DNA of 64,000 bases, taken from positions 34,138 to 98,137 of the forward strand of contig QXCQ01000234.1 of NCBI GenBank assembly GCA_003576535.1, written 5' to 3'. The DNA is from Nakamurella silvestris (GTDB lineage: Bacteria; Actinomycetota; Actinomycetes; Mycobacteriales; Nakamurellaceae). The position numbers and the translations under genes were made by a program. Shown one piece after another: positions 18,096-27,153 of this stretch; within the stretch, counting starts at the first letter, position 1, and every line of letters begins with the position of its first letter. Below the pieces are notes generated by a model. The model made no database searches, had not been told where the DNA came from, and saw only the letters and a list, made by a program, of their open reading frames with translations.

Positions 18096-19301
18096 GTGGA
18101 TCTGGTCAACGAATACCTCAAGTTGGGCCTGCGCTTCGATCGTCTGGTCGCCGGTTACGTCGATGCGTACATCGGCGACCCCGCGTTGCGGCAGGAAGTG
18201 GAGAACGAACCGACCCCGGATCCGGCCCATCTGGCCATCCAGGCGGCCGTGCTGTCGCGTGAGATACCGAACGCCGGTCTGACCCCCGAGCGCGAGGCCT
18301 ACATCAAGGCGCACATCGACGCCCTCGCCGTGGGAGGACGTCGCCTGGCCGGTGACGAGATGACCCTGGTCGACGAGGTCCGCGCGTATTTCCAGGTGGA
18401 GATCGCGCCGGTGCCGACCGAGGTCTACGAACAGGCGCACCGGGAGATCTCCGACCTGCTCGGGGGGGCCGGCTCGCTGGCCGACCGGCTGGCCGCCGTC
18501 CGCGAGTCCGAGGTCTGCCCGCCCGAACGGGTCGAGGCCGCGGTGCAGACCATGGCAGCCGCCCTGCGCGAACGGGTGGCCGCCGCGGTCGGACTTCCCG
18601 GCAACGAACACATCGATTTCGAGATCGAGCGGGACGTGCCGTGGAGCGGGTTCAACTACTACGAGGGTGATTTCCGCTCCCGGGTGGCCGTCAACGCCGA
18701 CCAGAACCAGCGGATGAGCACCCTGGCCGTGCTGGTGGCACACGAGTGCTACCCGGGCCACCACACGGAGCACTGTCGCAAGGAGGACCTGCTGCTGCAG
18801 CAGGGGGGTCAGGCCGAGCAGTCGATCTTCCTGGTCAACACCCCGCAGTGCCTGATGGCCGAAGGTCTGGGGGATCTCGCCCTGGCCGCAGTGGTCGGCC
18901 CCGGCTGGGGCCGGTGGGCGGCCGAGGTGCTGGCCGACGCCGGACCCTCCTTCGACCCCGACCTCGTCGAGGCCCTGGAGATCGCCTCGCGACCGTTGAA
19001 CACGGTCCGGCAGAACGCCTCGATCATGTTGCACGACCAGAAGGTCGACGTCGACGAGGTCCTGGCCTACCTGCAGCGGTGGGGGATGGTCGACGAGGCG
19101 CGTGCCCGGCAGATGGTCCGTTTCCAGTCCGACCCGCTGTGGCGTGCCTACACGTCCACCTATGTCGAGGGCGAACGGCTGATCCGGCCGTGGCTGGAGT
19201 CCCGGCCGGAGGGTCTGACAGCGATGCAACGGTTCCAGCGCCTGCTCGACGAGCCGCTGACCCCGGCCATGATCACATCGGAGCTCTCCGCTGCCGTATG
19301 A
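18096..19301 (+). CDS. DUF885 family metallohydrolase-like protein
   Basis: 401 aa from GTG 18096 (VDLVNEYLKLGLRFDRLVAGYVDAY). The frame extends to 17961, but that part crosses the family-B palindrome. TAGCTT at 18083-18088 lies 7 nt before the GTG, consistent with a leaderless start; there is no Shine-Dalgarno. Mostly helical; the conserved VAHECYPGHHTE motif (about residues 216-227) is a HExxxGHH-type metal site, with the partner Glu probably in LMAEGLGDLAL. DUF885 proteins resemble M32/M3-like peptidases; peptidase activity is inferred, not shown. No signal peptide, so probably cytoplasmic. Confidence 0.8.
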   Translation: MDLVNEYLKLGLRFDRLVAGYVDAYIGDPALRQEVENEPTPDPAHLAIQAAVLSREIPNAGLTPEREAYIKAHIDALAVGGRRLAGDEMTLVDEVRAYFQVEIAPVPTEVYEQAHREISDLLGGAGSLADRLAAVRESEVCPPERVEAAVQTMAAALRERVAAAVGLPGNEHIDFEIERDVPWSGFNYYEGDFRSRVAVNADQNQRMSTLAVLVAHECYPGHHTEHCRKEDLLLQQGGQAEQSIFLVNTPQCLMAEGLGDLALAAVVGPGWGRWAAEVLADAGPSFDPDLVEALEIASRPLNTVRQNASIMLHDQKVDVDEVLAYLQRWGMVDEARARQMVRFQSDPLWRAYTSTYVEGERLIRPWLESRPEGLTAMQRFQRLLDEPLTPAMITSELSAAV

Positions 19302-19329
19302 CGGGGCTGTATGACGGGGCCGTATGACG
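19297..19329 (+). repeat. 13-bp tandem repeat at the DUF885 gene end
   Basis: TATGACGGGGCTG, TATGACGGGGCCG and a partial TATGACG follow directly. The first unit supplies the stop codon (TGA 19299-19301), and each unit would regenerate one, so copy number changes would not alter the protein. Confidence 0.75.
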
Positions 19330-19615
19330 CCCCCGCGGATGTGACGTGTCCGCCCTCGCGGCCTGCGATGACGGTCCGGCCGTGATCAAGGCGTAACATC
19401 TAGCAGGTTGTGCTCTCACCGAGGTGCGGTTCCCCCGTGCGTGGGTGAGGGAGCGGGCAGGGGATTCGACGTCCTCGGACCGACCGGACCGCCGACGTCA
19501 ACACCCGGTGGGAGCCGGTCCGGACCACACGGCAAGGACGCCACCGCACGGACGCCACCCGCCCGGACGACACCGCCGATGACGACGCCAATCAATCGAG
19601 GGATGACTACCACAG
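19330..19615 (+). promoter_or_regulatory. long 5' region of the pyruvyl transferase gene
   Basis: About 290 bp without a supported gene. TAACAT near 19393-19398 is -10-like. CTCACC (from ~19417) and GGTGAG (to ~19449) could pair in the leader. The 3' part is a low-complexity ACGCCACCGCACGG-like run. No recognised riboswitch. Confidence 0.3.
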
Positions 19616-20881
19616 ATGACCACTGTCGCAACGCTGGGCGCGGCCTACTCCGCCAACAAGGGCGCCGCGTCGATGATGCAGTCGCTGATCGACAACCTGC
19701 CGGGCAAGGTCGGTGGTGACGTGACCATCGTGGCCGTCTCGACCCACCCGGGTGCCGATCGTCAGGCGTACGCCGACGCTGGCCTGGACGTGCGGGTGGT
19801 GTCCCAGAAGCCGGCCGAGATGGCCCTGGTCCAGGTGCCGCTGGCCTTCCTGGCCGGATTCCTGCGTCTGGTCCGGTTGCCGTACCGCTGGTTGCTGCGC
19901 ACCCCGGCCCTCAAGGCGATCCATGACGCAGACCTGGTCGCCGACCTGTCCGGCATCTCCTTCGTCGACGGGCGACGTTTCATCGTCATCGTCTACAACG
20001 CCCTCGTCGTGTGGGTGCCGACCCTGCTCGGCACCCCGGTGGTCAAGTGTTCCCAGGCGATGGGTCCGTTCAAGACCCCGGTCAACAAGATCCTCGCGAA
20101 GATCACCCTGCCGCGGCTTGCCCGGATCTCCCCGCGTGGCGCGGTCACCGAGGGCTTCCTGCGCGGTCTGAAGCTGAAGAACCTGACCCCGGCCGGGGAC
20201 ATGGCCTTCACCATGAAGGTCCCCGCCGACATCCGCACCAAGGTCAAGAAGATGCTGGCCGAGAAGGGTGAGGGCCCGTACCTGACCGTCTCCCCGAGCC
20301 AGGTGGTCGACACCTACTGCAAGGGCAAGGACATCCCCTACCCGCAGATCATGGCCACCTTCATCGACGAGGTCGGAGTGGCCACCGGCCACAAGGTCGT
20401 GATGATCGCCCACTCCGCGCAGCCGGACAAGGGTGTCAACCACATGAACGACCTGCCCCTGTGCCACGAGATCGCCGGCCTGGTGCAGAAGAAGGAGAAC
20501 CTGATCTTCCTGGACGGGGACCTGCTGCCGACCGAGCTGCGGGCCGTCATCTCCGAGTCCGAGGTCCTCGTCGCCTCCCGCTTCCACGCGATGATCTCCG
20601 CCCTGACCGAGCACGTGCCGCCACTCGTCATCGGCTGGTCGCACAAGTACGGCGAGATCCTCGACCCGTTCGGGATCGCCGAGGCCGCCATCACCTACGA
20701 CGAGCTCACCACCGCCGGCAACATCGTCGAACGCACCCAGCAGGTGCTGGCCGACCGGGCGACCTACGTCAAGCGCATCGAGGACAACCTCCCGGCCGCG
20801 CAGGCCTCGTCGATGGTCAACTTCGACGTCCTCGCCGAGGAACTGACCAAGTCCCAGTCGCGGAGCCGTCGCAAGCGTTGA
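19616..20881 (+). CDS. polysaccharide pyruvyl transferase family protein
   Basis: 421 aa from ATG 19616 with GAGGGA 10-12 nt upstream. Two-domain GT-B-like organisation of PF04230: an N-terminal TLGAAYSANKGAASMMQSLI (nucleotide-fold start), DADLVADLSGISFVDGRR, CSQAMGPFKTPVNK, then a C-terminal half with HSAQPDKGVNHMNDLPLC and the conserved SEVLVASRFHAMISAL near the acceptor/PEP site. Members transfer pyruvate from PEP to surface glycans (for example CsaB, needed for SLH-domain anchoring). The acceptor is not identifiable here. A flippase-like membrane protein follows at 21001. Confidence 0.82.
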   Translation: MTTVATLGAAYSANKGAASMMQSLIDNLPGKVGGDVTIVAVSTHPGADRQAYADAGLDVRVVSQKPAEMALVQVPLAFLAGFLRLVRLPYRWLLRTPALKAIHDADLVADLSGISFVDGRRFIVIVYNALVVWVPTLLGTPVVKCSQAMGPFKTPVNKILAKITLPRLARISPRGAVTEGFLRGLKLKNLTPAGDMAFTMKVPADIRTKVKKMLAEKGEGPYLTVSPSQVVDTYCKGKDIPYPQIMATFIDEVGVATGHKVVMIAHSAQPDKGVNHMNDLPLCHEIAGLVQKKENLIFLDGDLLPTELRAVISESEVLVASRFHAMISALTEHVPPLVIGWSHKYGEILDPFGIAEAAITYDELTTAGNIVERTQQVLADRATYVKRIEDNLPAAQASSMVNFDVLAEELTKSQSRSRRKR

Positions 20882-21000
20882 TTCGTGGTTCCCGGGGAGT
20901 CATCCGTCCGTAAGGGAGTAGTTCACAGCATGCTCAATCTCCACCCGTTGGCACCCAGGTGCTCCAACAGCTCCGGCCTTCCGAACGGGACGGCGGGGGC

Positions 21001-21945
21001 GTGAAGAACTCGAAGAAGTTCGCGATCATCTCCGTGGTCGTCGGTACCGTCCTGGCCGTCGGCTGCCTGTACTTCGTCATCAAGCAGGTGGCGGACGGCT
21101 GGAACGACTACGGCGATCAGATCTCCGCGGCCCGCTGGGGCTGGCTGATCCTGGCCCTGCCGTTGGCCACTGCCGGTATGACGATGCTGAGCCTGGTCTG
21201 GCGCAATGTCATCGAGGCGCTCGGCCAGAAGGCGTCCCTGCGCGACGTCTTCGTCTGGTACCAGATCGGCAACCTCGGCAAGTACATCCCCGGCGGCGTC
21301 CTGCAGATCCTGGGCCGCAGCGAACTGGCGGTCCGCGGCGGGGTGACCCGTTCGGTGGCGTACAACAGCGTGGCCCTGTCGATGGGTGCCACCTACATCG
21401 CCGGTGGCCTGGTGTCCGCGGTGCTGCTCCCGTTCGTGCTGCTGGAGCGGGGCCACATCGGCAACACCTGGTGGGTGTTCCTGGTGATCCCGATCGGGTT
21501 CGCCGCCCTGCACCCGAAGATCCTCGGCAAGATGTTCACGATCGCCGAGAAGGCCTTCGGCGGCGCGGACGAGAAGGTCGTCCCGCCGTGGATCACCTCG
21601 GTGAAGCTGGTGGCCCGGTACGCCCCCGGTTGGGTCGTCAACGGCCTGGCCTGCTGGGTCACCGCGCTGTGCTTCGATCCGGGTGCACCGTTCCTGACCC
21701 TGGTGTTCGCCGGGATCATCTCCTGGGTGGCGGGCTTCCTGGTCATCTTCGTGCCGAGCGGTCTCGGTGTCCGGGAGGCGGCCTTCGTGCTGATCACCTC
21801 GGCATCGATGACCAGTTCGACCGCGGCCACCGTCGCCATCGTGTCCCGCCTGGTCTTCGTGCTGGCCGACCTGATCGGCGCCTTCGCCGCCACCCTGGTG
21901 CGCAAGCGCAGCAAGGGCCAGGCCAACGAGGCCGCCCTCGCCTGA
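21001..21945 (+). CDS. flippase-like/lysylphosphatidylglycerol synthase TM-domain protein
   Basis: 314 aa from GTG 21001 (VKNSKKFAIISVVVG); the Shine-Dalgarno is weak (GGCGGGGGC). Eight or so transmembrane helices with PF03706-type motifs: YQIGNLGKYIPGGVLQILGR and AGIISWVAGFLVIFVPSGLGVREA. The cytosolic aminoacyl transfer domain of MprF is absent, so it is not a complete MprF. Such stand-alone modules accompany glycan and lipid export genes. The pairing with the pyruvyl transferase suggests a joint surface polysaccharide or glycolipid role (inference). The C-terminus is basic (RKRSKGQ). Confidence 0.8.
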   Translation: MKNSKKFAIISVVVGTVLAVGCLYFVIKQVADGWNDYGDQISAARWGWLILALPLATAGMTMLSLVWRNVIEALGQKASLRDVFVWYQIGNLGKYIPGGVLQILGRSELAVRGGVTRSVAYNSVALSMGATYIAGGLVSAVLLPFVLLERGHIGNTWWVFLVIPIGFAALHPKILGKMFTIAEKAFGGADEKVVPPWITSVKLVARYAPGWVVNGLACWVTALCFDPGAPFLTLVFAGIISWVAGFLVIFVPSGLGVREAAFVLITSASMTSSTAATVAIVSRLVFVLADLIGAFAATLVRKRSKGQANEAALA

Positions 21946-21966
21946 GCCGGCGTCGTCCCCGCAGAG

Positions 21967-22009
21967 CCGCCTCCCCGGTGGTGCCCGATCGGCGCCACCC
22001 GGGAGGCGG
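21967..22009 (+). terminator. hairpin terminator after the flippase gene
   Basis: CCGCCTCCC..GGTGG and CCACC.GGGAGGCGG form a long GC stem with one internal mismatch pair around CCGATCG, 21 bp after the stop. No T-tract follows. Confidence 0.7.
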
Positions 22010-22194
22010 TCGGCGTATCGGCGGCCTGGCTGGCATGGGAATCAAGGATCTGGCCCAGCTGATTCACATTCGTCTCTGGTGTGATCAACTTTCTGCACAC
22101 CGAACGACTCGCGCCTGATCTGTGCCAGGCTGTGAGCGTTGGGTTCGTGCCGTTGTTGTCCGTGCAGCTGTTCTGTCGACCGGGAGATGAAAGC

Positions 22195-22902
22195 ATGTCC
22201 GAGCAAACCCGCCTGTTGGTGGTCGACGACGAACCCTCCCTGCTCGACATCGTCGCCACCTCGATGCGTTTCCTCGGCTACCACGTCGCGACCGCGGCCA
22301 CCGGCCGGGAGGCCGTGCGCACCGCGATTGCCGAGCACCCGGACCTGGTCATCCTCGACGTCATGCTGCCGGACTTCGACGGCCTGGAGGTGATGCGCCG
22401 GATCCGCGAGGCCGGTGTGGACGGGGGAGTGCTGTTCCTGTCCGCCCGGGACACCCCGGCGGACAAGATCGCCGGACTCACCGCGGGTGGGGACGACTAC
22501 GTCACGAAGCCTTTCGGGCTGGAGGAGCTGGCCGCCCGGGTCTCGGCCGTGCTGCGCCGGGTGCGTCCGGTCGAGGAGTCCGGGACGGTCCTGCGGGTCG
22601 CCGATCTGGAACTCGACGACGGCACCTACCAGGTGCGCCGCGGCGAGCAGATCATCGAACTCGCACCGACCGAGTACAAGATGCTGCGCTACCTGATGTT
22701 GAACGCCAATGTGGTGCTCTCCCGTCAGCAACTGCTGGACGCCGTCTGGGGGACGGATTTCTACGGTGACGATTCCGTCGTCGCGACGTACATCTCCTAC
22801 CTGAGGCGCAAGGTCGACGCCCCGACCGAGTCCGGTCCGGTCGAACCACTCATCCACACGCACCGCGGCTTCGGGTACGTCCTGCGCGGCAACCGACACT
22901 GA
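22195..22902 (+). CDS. OmpR/PhoB-type response regulator
   Basis: 235 aa from ATG 22195 with GGGAGAT upstream. Receiver domain: VVDDEPSLLDIV (acidic pocket), phospho-acceptor Asp in VILDVMLPDFDGLE (~residue 56), SARD and TKPFGLEEL (switch Thr/Lys). The C-terminal winged helix is LAPTEYKMLRYLMLNANVVL.. SYLRRKVDAP.. THRGFGYVLR. Resembles TrcR/TcrX-like regulators. The histidine kinase at 22913 follows after 10 bp, so they form one two-component operon. Signal and targets unknown. Confidence 0.92.
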   Translation: MSEQTRLLVVDDEPSLLDIVATSMRFLGYHVATAATGREAVRTAIAEHPDLVILDVMLPDFDGLEVMRRIREAGVDGGVLFLSARDTPADKIAGLTAGGDDYVTKPFGLEELAARVSAVLRRVRPVEESGTVLRVADLELDDGTYQVRRGEQIIELAPTEYKMLRYLMLNANVVLSRQQLLDAVWGTDFYGDDSVVATYISYLRRKVDAPTESGPVEPLIHTHRGFGYVLRGNRH

Positions 22903-22912
22903 TGGCCCGGGC

Positions 22913-24463
22913 ATGACGGGGCCCATGGGCACTCGGGGCCCTGACATCGAGTTGACCACGCCGGGCCTGGCACCGACGCCGGTGGTGCTGGAGGTGGAGG
23001 CCGAGGCGGGTCACCCCACCCGGGGTCCGATCCACTCGACGGCTGCTTCCGGTCACAGCCGGCGGTGGAGCCTGCGCAGCCGGTTGATGGCGTTGATCCT
23101 CGCGGCGACCGCCACGATGATGGTGGTGGTGGACATCGTCCTGCCGACGGTGGTCCACGGGGCGCTGCTGGACGAACGGGATGCGACCCTGCGAAGTGTG
23201 CTCGCCGGGCTCTCCCCGAACATCGACCTCGCCTATCTGCAGCGCACCGTGGAGAACAACCCGTTGCGCAGCGGTATCGGCTGGACCGTATTCCGCCCGG
23301 ACTCGATCACCAGCACCCAGCCCGAACAGGGCCAGGACTCGGGAGGCCCGGCGATCCCGACCTCCCTGCCGACCTCTCCGGAGACCCTAGCCGGGGACGA
23401 CGGCACCGGAAGTTTCCGGGTCCTGGGCCGACAGATGGGCCCCAACCTGGCCGTTCTGGTGTGGACACCGCTGGACGACGTGGACAAGACCGTCGATCGG
23501 CTCATCCTGGTCGAGGTGATCATCACCATCGGGTTGCTGATCCTGATCGGCAGTATCGCCGGCTTCCTGATCCGGCGTGAGCTCAAACCCATCGAGGACA
23601 TGGCCGAGGCGGCCGACGCCATCGCCGCCGGCGACCTCACCCGGCGGGTCGACCCCGGGGTGGCCGGGGTGGAGGTCGATCGATTGGGCCACGCCTTCAA
23701 CGGCATGCTCGACGGCATCGAGGACCTGCTCACCGAGCGGGAGGCCAACGAGGAGCGGCTGCGGCAGTTCATCGCCGATGCCTCCCACGAACTGCGTACA
23801 CCCGTCGCCGCGGTGCGCGGGTACACCGATCTCTACCGGGCGGGTGCTCTGCCGGAGGAGGCCGCGGTCGGCCGGGCGATGGAGCGGATGGGGTTCGAGT
23901 CCAAACGGATGGCGGCGTTGGTCGAGGACCTGCTGACCCTGGCCCGCGCCGATTCCGAGCACGACCTGCCCCGTGATCCGGTGAACCTGGGTGAGCTGCT
24001 CAAGGGCGTGGTGGACGACGCGAGGGTGATCGACCAGTCCCGACGTTGGGAGCTGTTGTACGAGCCCGGCAGTTATTTCATCGCCGGGGACCGGCTGCGG
24101 TTGCACCAGGTGTTCGCCAACCTGTTGGCCAACATCCGCACCCACACCCCGGAGGGGACCACCGCCCTGGTGACCCTGCGGGGCGAGGGGGACCAGGTGG
24201 TGGTCGAGGTGCTGGACGACGGTCCGGGGGTCGATGACGCGGTCCTGCACCGGCTGTTCGACCGGTTCTTCCGGGCGGATCCCTCCCGCAGCCGGGAGAA
24301 GGGCGGCTCGGGTCTGGGGCTGTCCATCGTGGCGGCGATCGTGAAGACCCACGGCGGCACCGTCCAGGCCGGCCGCAGCGGGACCGGAGGGATGGCCATC
24401 CGGGTGGCGCTGCCGGTGTGGCGTCGGTCCGAGGGGGACAGCCCCGCTCGTCCCAACTCCTAA
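22913..24463 (+). CDS. sensor histidine kinase
   Basis: 516 aa from ATG 22913 (ATG 22925 also possible). The N-terminal ~58 residues are cytosolic, then TM1 (~60-82, LMALILAATATMMVVVDIVL), an extracytoplasmic sensor region (~83-200), TM2 (~202-223) and HAMP (RRELKPIEDMAEAADAIAAG). HisKA has SHELRTPVAAVRGY with the phospho-His. The HATPase has N box FANLLANIRTHTP, G1 VLDDGPGVDD, F box FDRFFRAD and G2 GGSGLGLSIV. Typical membrane kinase paired with the preceding regulator. The sensor domain is not recognised. Confidence 0.92.
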   Translation: MTGPMGTRGPDIELTTPGLAPTPVVLEVEAEAGHPTRGPIHSTAASGHSRRWSLRSRLMALILAATATMMVVVDIVLPTVVHGALLDERDATLRSVLAGLSPNIDLAYLQRTVENNPLRSGIGWTVFRPDSITSTQPEQGQDSGGPAIPTSLPTSPETLAGDDGTGSFRVLGRQMGPNLAVLVWTPLDDVDKTVDRLILVEVIITIGLLILIGSIAGFLIRRELKPIEDMAEAADAIAAGDLTRRVDPGVAGVEVDRLGHAFNGMLDGIEDLLTEREANEERLRQFIADASHELRTPVAAVRGYTDLYRAGALPEEAAVGRAMERMGFESKRMAALVEDLLTLARADSEHDLPRDPVNLGELLKGVVDDARVIDQSRRWELLYEPGSYFIAGDRLRLHQVFANLLANIRTHTPEGTTALVTLRGEGDQVVVEVLDDGPGVDDAVLHRLFDRFFRADPSRSREKGGSGLGLSIVAAIVKTHGGTVQAGRSGTGGMAIRVALPVWRRSEGDSPARPNS

Positions 24464-24465
24464 AA

Positions 24466-24525
24466 CCTCCGCGAGTGGACCCCTGCACCCCAGAAACTGG
24501 GGTGCAGGGGTCCACTCGCGGGAGG
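24466..24525. repeat. family-B palindrome, copy 2
   Basis: A 60-bp hairpin with a nearly perfect 28-bp stem (CCTCC.GCGAGTGGACCCC, TGCACCCCAG) and a 3-nt AAA loop, beginning 2 bp after the kinase stop. Shares CGCGAG(T/C)GGAC and TGCACCCC with the palindrome after uppS. Expected to act as a terminator or bind a protein. Confidence 0.88.
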
Positions 24526-24646
24526 AATCGGGCGATGCGCGTGAAGTGGCGGTGAAGAAAACCCGCCGACGCGCGCAACCCGGTGTTCGGCCCCCGCGTC
24601 CTGCTGCCATCGGCGGAAGGGCCGCTCGAGCATGGGGGTACAGGGG

Positions 24647-25312
24647 ATGACGGTGGAACCGGGGATCGACAGCTGGATCGAACGGCCGGCCAGGCGGTAT
24701 GCCGGACTGCAGGTGACGGGTTGGGGGGCGCAGATCCTCGCCCTGGTCGCGGCGATCACCGGGGCCGTGGTCGGAGCGCGATCGCCGGTCAACCGCGAGT
24801 TCGCCGACCCGTGCGGGACGGCGTTGTCACCCCGGATCGACCCCTTCGACCTGAGCACCAGCTGCCCGCCGGAGCTGTTCGGCGCCGCCCGGGAACTGGC
24901 CTTTGCCGCCTTCTGGATCGCCGCCGGTTTGTTGGCGGTCGGTGTCGTCCTGCTGGGGATGCATGCGCTGCGGACACCGCCCTCCGGGCGGGGTGCGGCC
25001 GTGGACGGGTGGGGCAACGGACTGCTGTCCGCGGGGATGCTGGTGCTGGTTGCGGGCCTGGCCACCGGGCTGACCCCGGTGATCACCATGGACAGCATCC
25101 ACGTGGGGGACTGCGGGCCGGCGCTGTTCCACTTCCTGATCGAGCCGCCGACGGAGTTGTGTGCGCCCGAGTACTACCACCCGCAGGACACGGTGGCCCT
25201 GGTGCTGATGGTGATCGGCGCGGCGGTCCTGGTGCTGGGGGCGTTCACCAAACGCGCCTCCCTGAGGTACCGCACGCCGTCACTTCGCGGCGAGTCGACG
25301 TCGACCAGGTGA
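24647..25312 (+). CDS. hypothetical four-helix membrane protein
   Basis: 221 aa from ATG 24647 (AGGGG just upstream; ATG 24632 is an alternative). Four transmembrane helices: ~25-45, ~88-109, ~125-148 and ~187-207. Two extracytoplasmic loops carry cysteines (FADPCGTALSP..STSCPPELF and VGDCGPALFHF..TELCAPEYY), which may form disulfides. No family recognised. It stands alone between a kinase and phoH2. Confidence 0.65.
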   Translation: MTVEPGIDSWIERPARRYAGLQVTGWGAQILALVAAITGAVVGARSPVNREFADPCGTALSPRIDPFDLSTSCPPELFGAARELAFAAFWIAAGLLAVGVVLLGMHALRTPPSGRGAAVDGWGNGLLSAGMLVLVAGLATGLTPVITMDSIHVGDCGPALFHFLIEPPTELCAPEYYHPQDTVALVLMVIGAAVLVLGAFTKRASLRYRTPSLRGESTSTR

Positions 25313-25638
25313 GAATGACCGTTTTCCTACCGGGACGGGGTGCACGCACGGGGGGATTCCTCCGCCGTGTGCGAGACCTGAACGAAACCGACTATTCACA
25401 CAGCCGTTGCGTGTCCGGGCCACTCGCCGCCGAAGGCGGGCGTAGCGTCGGAATCACCGGGCCGCGGGGAAGCGGTTCGGAACGGGAGGCCTTGATCGTG
25501 TGTGCTGCAACAGCAACGGACACGAGGGGGCCGGCATTCGGTCCCCGTGGTGATGACCGGCCACAGCCGGACATCAACCGCTAGGGGCCGACCGGTCACC
25601 TCGAGTGTGGGCGTGATGCCGCGCCAAGGGAGTCCTCA
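25313..25638. other. intergenic region upstream of phoH2
   Basis: 326 bp. Several reading frames cross it but none has a ribosome-binding site or recognisable product. In mycobacteria a small antitoxin gene (phoAT) is reported upstream of phoH2; I saw no convincing equivalent here. It must hold the phoH2 promoter. Confidence 0.4.
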
Positions 25639-27075
25639 GTGCCCGTACTCCGATCTGCCCCGTCCTCCGTCGATGCCGCCGCGACCGGCTCCGAGAATTC
25701 CGCCGCCGCAGAGCCGCAACACCCGGATCCGAAATCTCCGGCGAAGTCCAAGCGCAGCACCCGATCCCGCACGGTCCTGCCCGATCGACACACCTACGTC
25801 ATCGACACCTCGGTCCTGTTGAGCGATCCCAGTGCCCTGACCAGGTTCGCCGAACACGAGGTGGTGCTGCCGTTGATCGTCATCTCCGAGTTGGAGGGGA
25901 AACGGCACCATCCGGAGCTGGGCTATTTCGCCCGTGAGGCCCTGCGGACCCTGGACGACCTGCGGATCGAGTTCGGACGTCTGGACCAGCCGATTCCGGT
26001 CGGAACCGAGGGCGGGACACTGCATGTCGAGCTGAACCACACCGATCCGACGGTGCTGCCGATGGGATTTCGCACCGACAGCAACGACTCCCGGATCCTG
26101 GCCTGTGCCTTGAACCTGGCGGCCGAGGGCCGCCGGGTGACCCTGGTCAGCAAGGACATGCCGTTGCGGGTCAAGGCCTCTGCCGTGGGCCTGCCGGCGG
26201 ACGAGTACCGAGCCCAGGACATCGTCCCCTCGGGCTGGACCGGAATGGCCGAACTGGAGGTGCCCACCGAGCAGGTAGACACCCTGTTCGCCGCCGGGGT
26301 CGCCGACATCGACAGTGCCCGGGATCTGCCCTGCCACACCGGGTTGAAGCTCATCACCCCGAACGGCTCCGCCCTCGGCCGAGTGACACCGGGCAAACAG
26401 GTACGCCTGGTCCGGGGGGAGCGCGAGGCCTTCGGCCTGCGCGGCAGGTCGGCCGAACAACGTATCGCCCTCGACGTCCTGATGGACGACGAGATCGGCA
26501 TCGTCTCCCTCGGCGGGCGGGCCGGCACCGGGAAGTCGGCCATGGCATTGTGTGCCGGCCTGGAGCTGGTGATGGAACGCAAGGCCCACCGCAAGGTCGT
26601 CGTCTTCCGTCCGCTCTACGCCGTGGGTGGCCAGGAACTCGGCTACCTGCCGGGCAGTGAGGGGGAGAAGATGGGCCCCTGGGCCCAGGCCGTCTACGAC
26701 ACCCTCGGGGCGATGGCATCACCGGCCGTGGTGGACGAGGTGATCGCCCGCGGCATGTTGGAGGTGTTGCCGCTCACCCATATCCGGGGACGATCCCTGC
26801 ACGACTCCTTCGTGATCGTCGACGAGGCCCAGTCCCTGGAACGAAATGTGTTGCTGACGGTGCTGTCCCGGCTGGGGGCGAACTCCCGGGTGGTGCTCAC
26901 CCACGACGTCGCCCAGCGGGACAACCTGCGGGTGGGTCGACACGACGGGATCGCCGCCGTGATCGAAGCTCTCAAGGGTCACCCGCTCTTCGCCCACGTC
27001 ACCTTGACGCGGTCGGAGCGCTCGCCCATCGCCGCGTTGGTGACGGAGATGCTGGAGTTCCCCGAGATGGGCTGA
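25639..27075 (+). CDS. phoH2: PhoH2: PIN-domain/PhoH ATPase fusion
   Basis: 478 aa from GTG 25639 (AAGGGAG 8 nt upstream). After ~45 disordered residues comes a PIN nuclease domain (~50-195) with acidic residues in [42 protein letters not shown] and [12 protein letters not shown]. It is followed by a PhoH NTPase (~265-478) with Walker [29 protein letters not shown], Walker B FVIVDEAQ and the arginine-finger region. PhoH2 proteins are sequence-specific RNA helicase/RNases. Orthologous by position to Rv1095. Confidence 0.92.
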   Translation: MPVLRSAPSSVDAAATGSENSAAAEPQHPDPKSPAKSKRSTRSRTVLPDRHTYVIDTSVLLSDPSALTRFAEHEVVLPLIVISELEGKRHHPELGYFAREALRTLDDLRIEFGRLDQPIPVGTEGGTLHVELNHTDPTVLPMGFRTDSNDSRILACALNLAAEGRRVTLVSKDMPLRVKASAVGLPADEYRAQDIVPSGWTGMAELEVPTEQVDTLFAAGVADIDSARDLPCHTGLKLITPNGSALGRVTPGKQVRLVRGEREAFGLRGRSAEQRIALDVLMDDEIGIVSLGGRAGTGKSAMALCAGLELVMERKAHRKVVVFRPLYAVGGQELGYLPGSEGEKMGPWAQAVYDTLGAMASPAVVDEVIARGMLEVLPLTHIRGRSLHDSFVIVDEAQSLERNVLLTVLSRLGANSRVVLTHDVAQRDNLRVGRHDGIAAVIEALKGHPLFAHVTLTRSERSPIAALVTEMLEFPEMG

Positions 27076-27083
27076 GAACTCCC

Positions 27084-27147
27084 CCCGCGAGGGCGCCTTC
27101 GCCACGTGGAGGCCGACGGCATCACGTGGTGGGGGCGCCCTCGCGGG
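27084..27147. repeat. family-D palindrome between phoH2 and hmuV
   Basis: CCCGCGAGGGCGCC pairs with GGCGCCCTCGCGGG (14 bp perfect), and inside it CCACGTG pairs with CACGTGG. It starts 8 bp after the phoH2 stop and ends 6 bp before the hmuV stop on the other strand, so it can serve as a bidirectional terminator. Not related in sequence to families A-C, apart from CGCGAG shared with B. Confidence 0.8.
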
Positions 27148-27153
27148 CAGTGC

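Noticed and set aside
25502..25822. A small frame before and across the phoH2 start as a PhoAT-like antitoxin
   Set aside because: It has no ribosome-binding site, its composition is shadow-like and it overlaps the phoH2 coding start in another frame.
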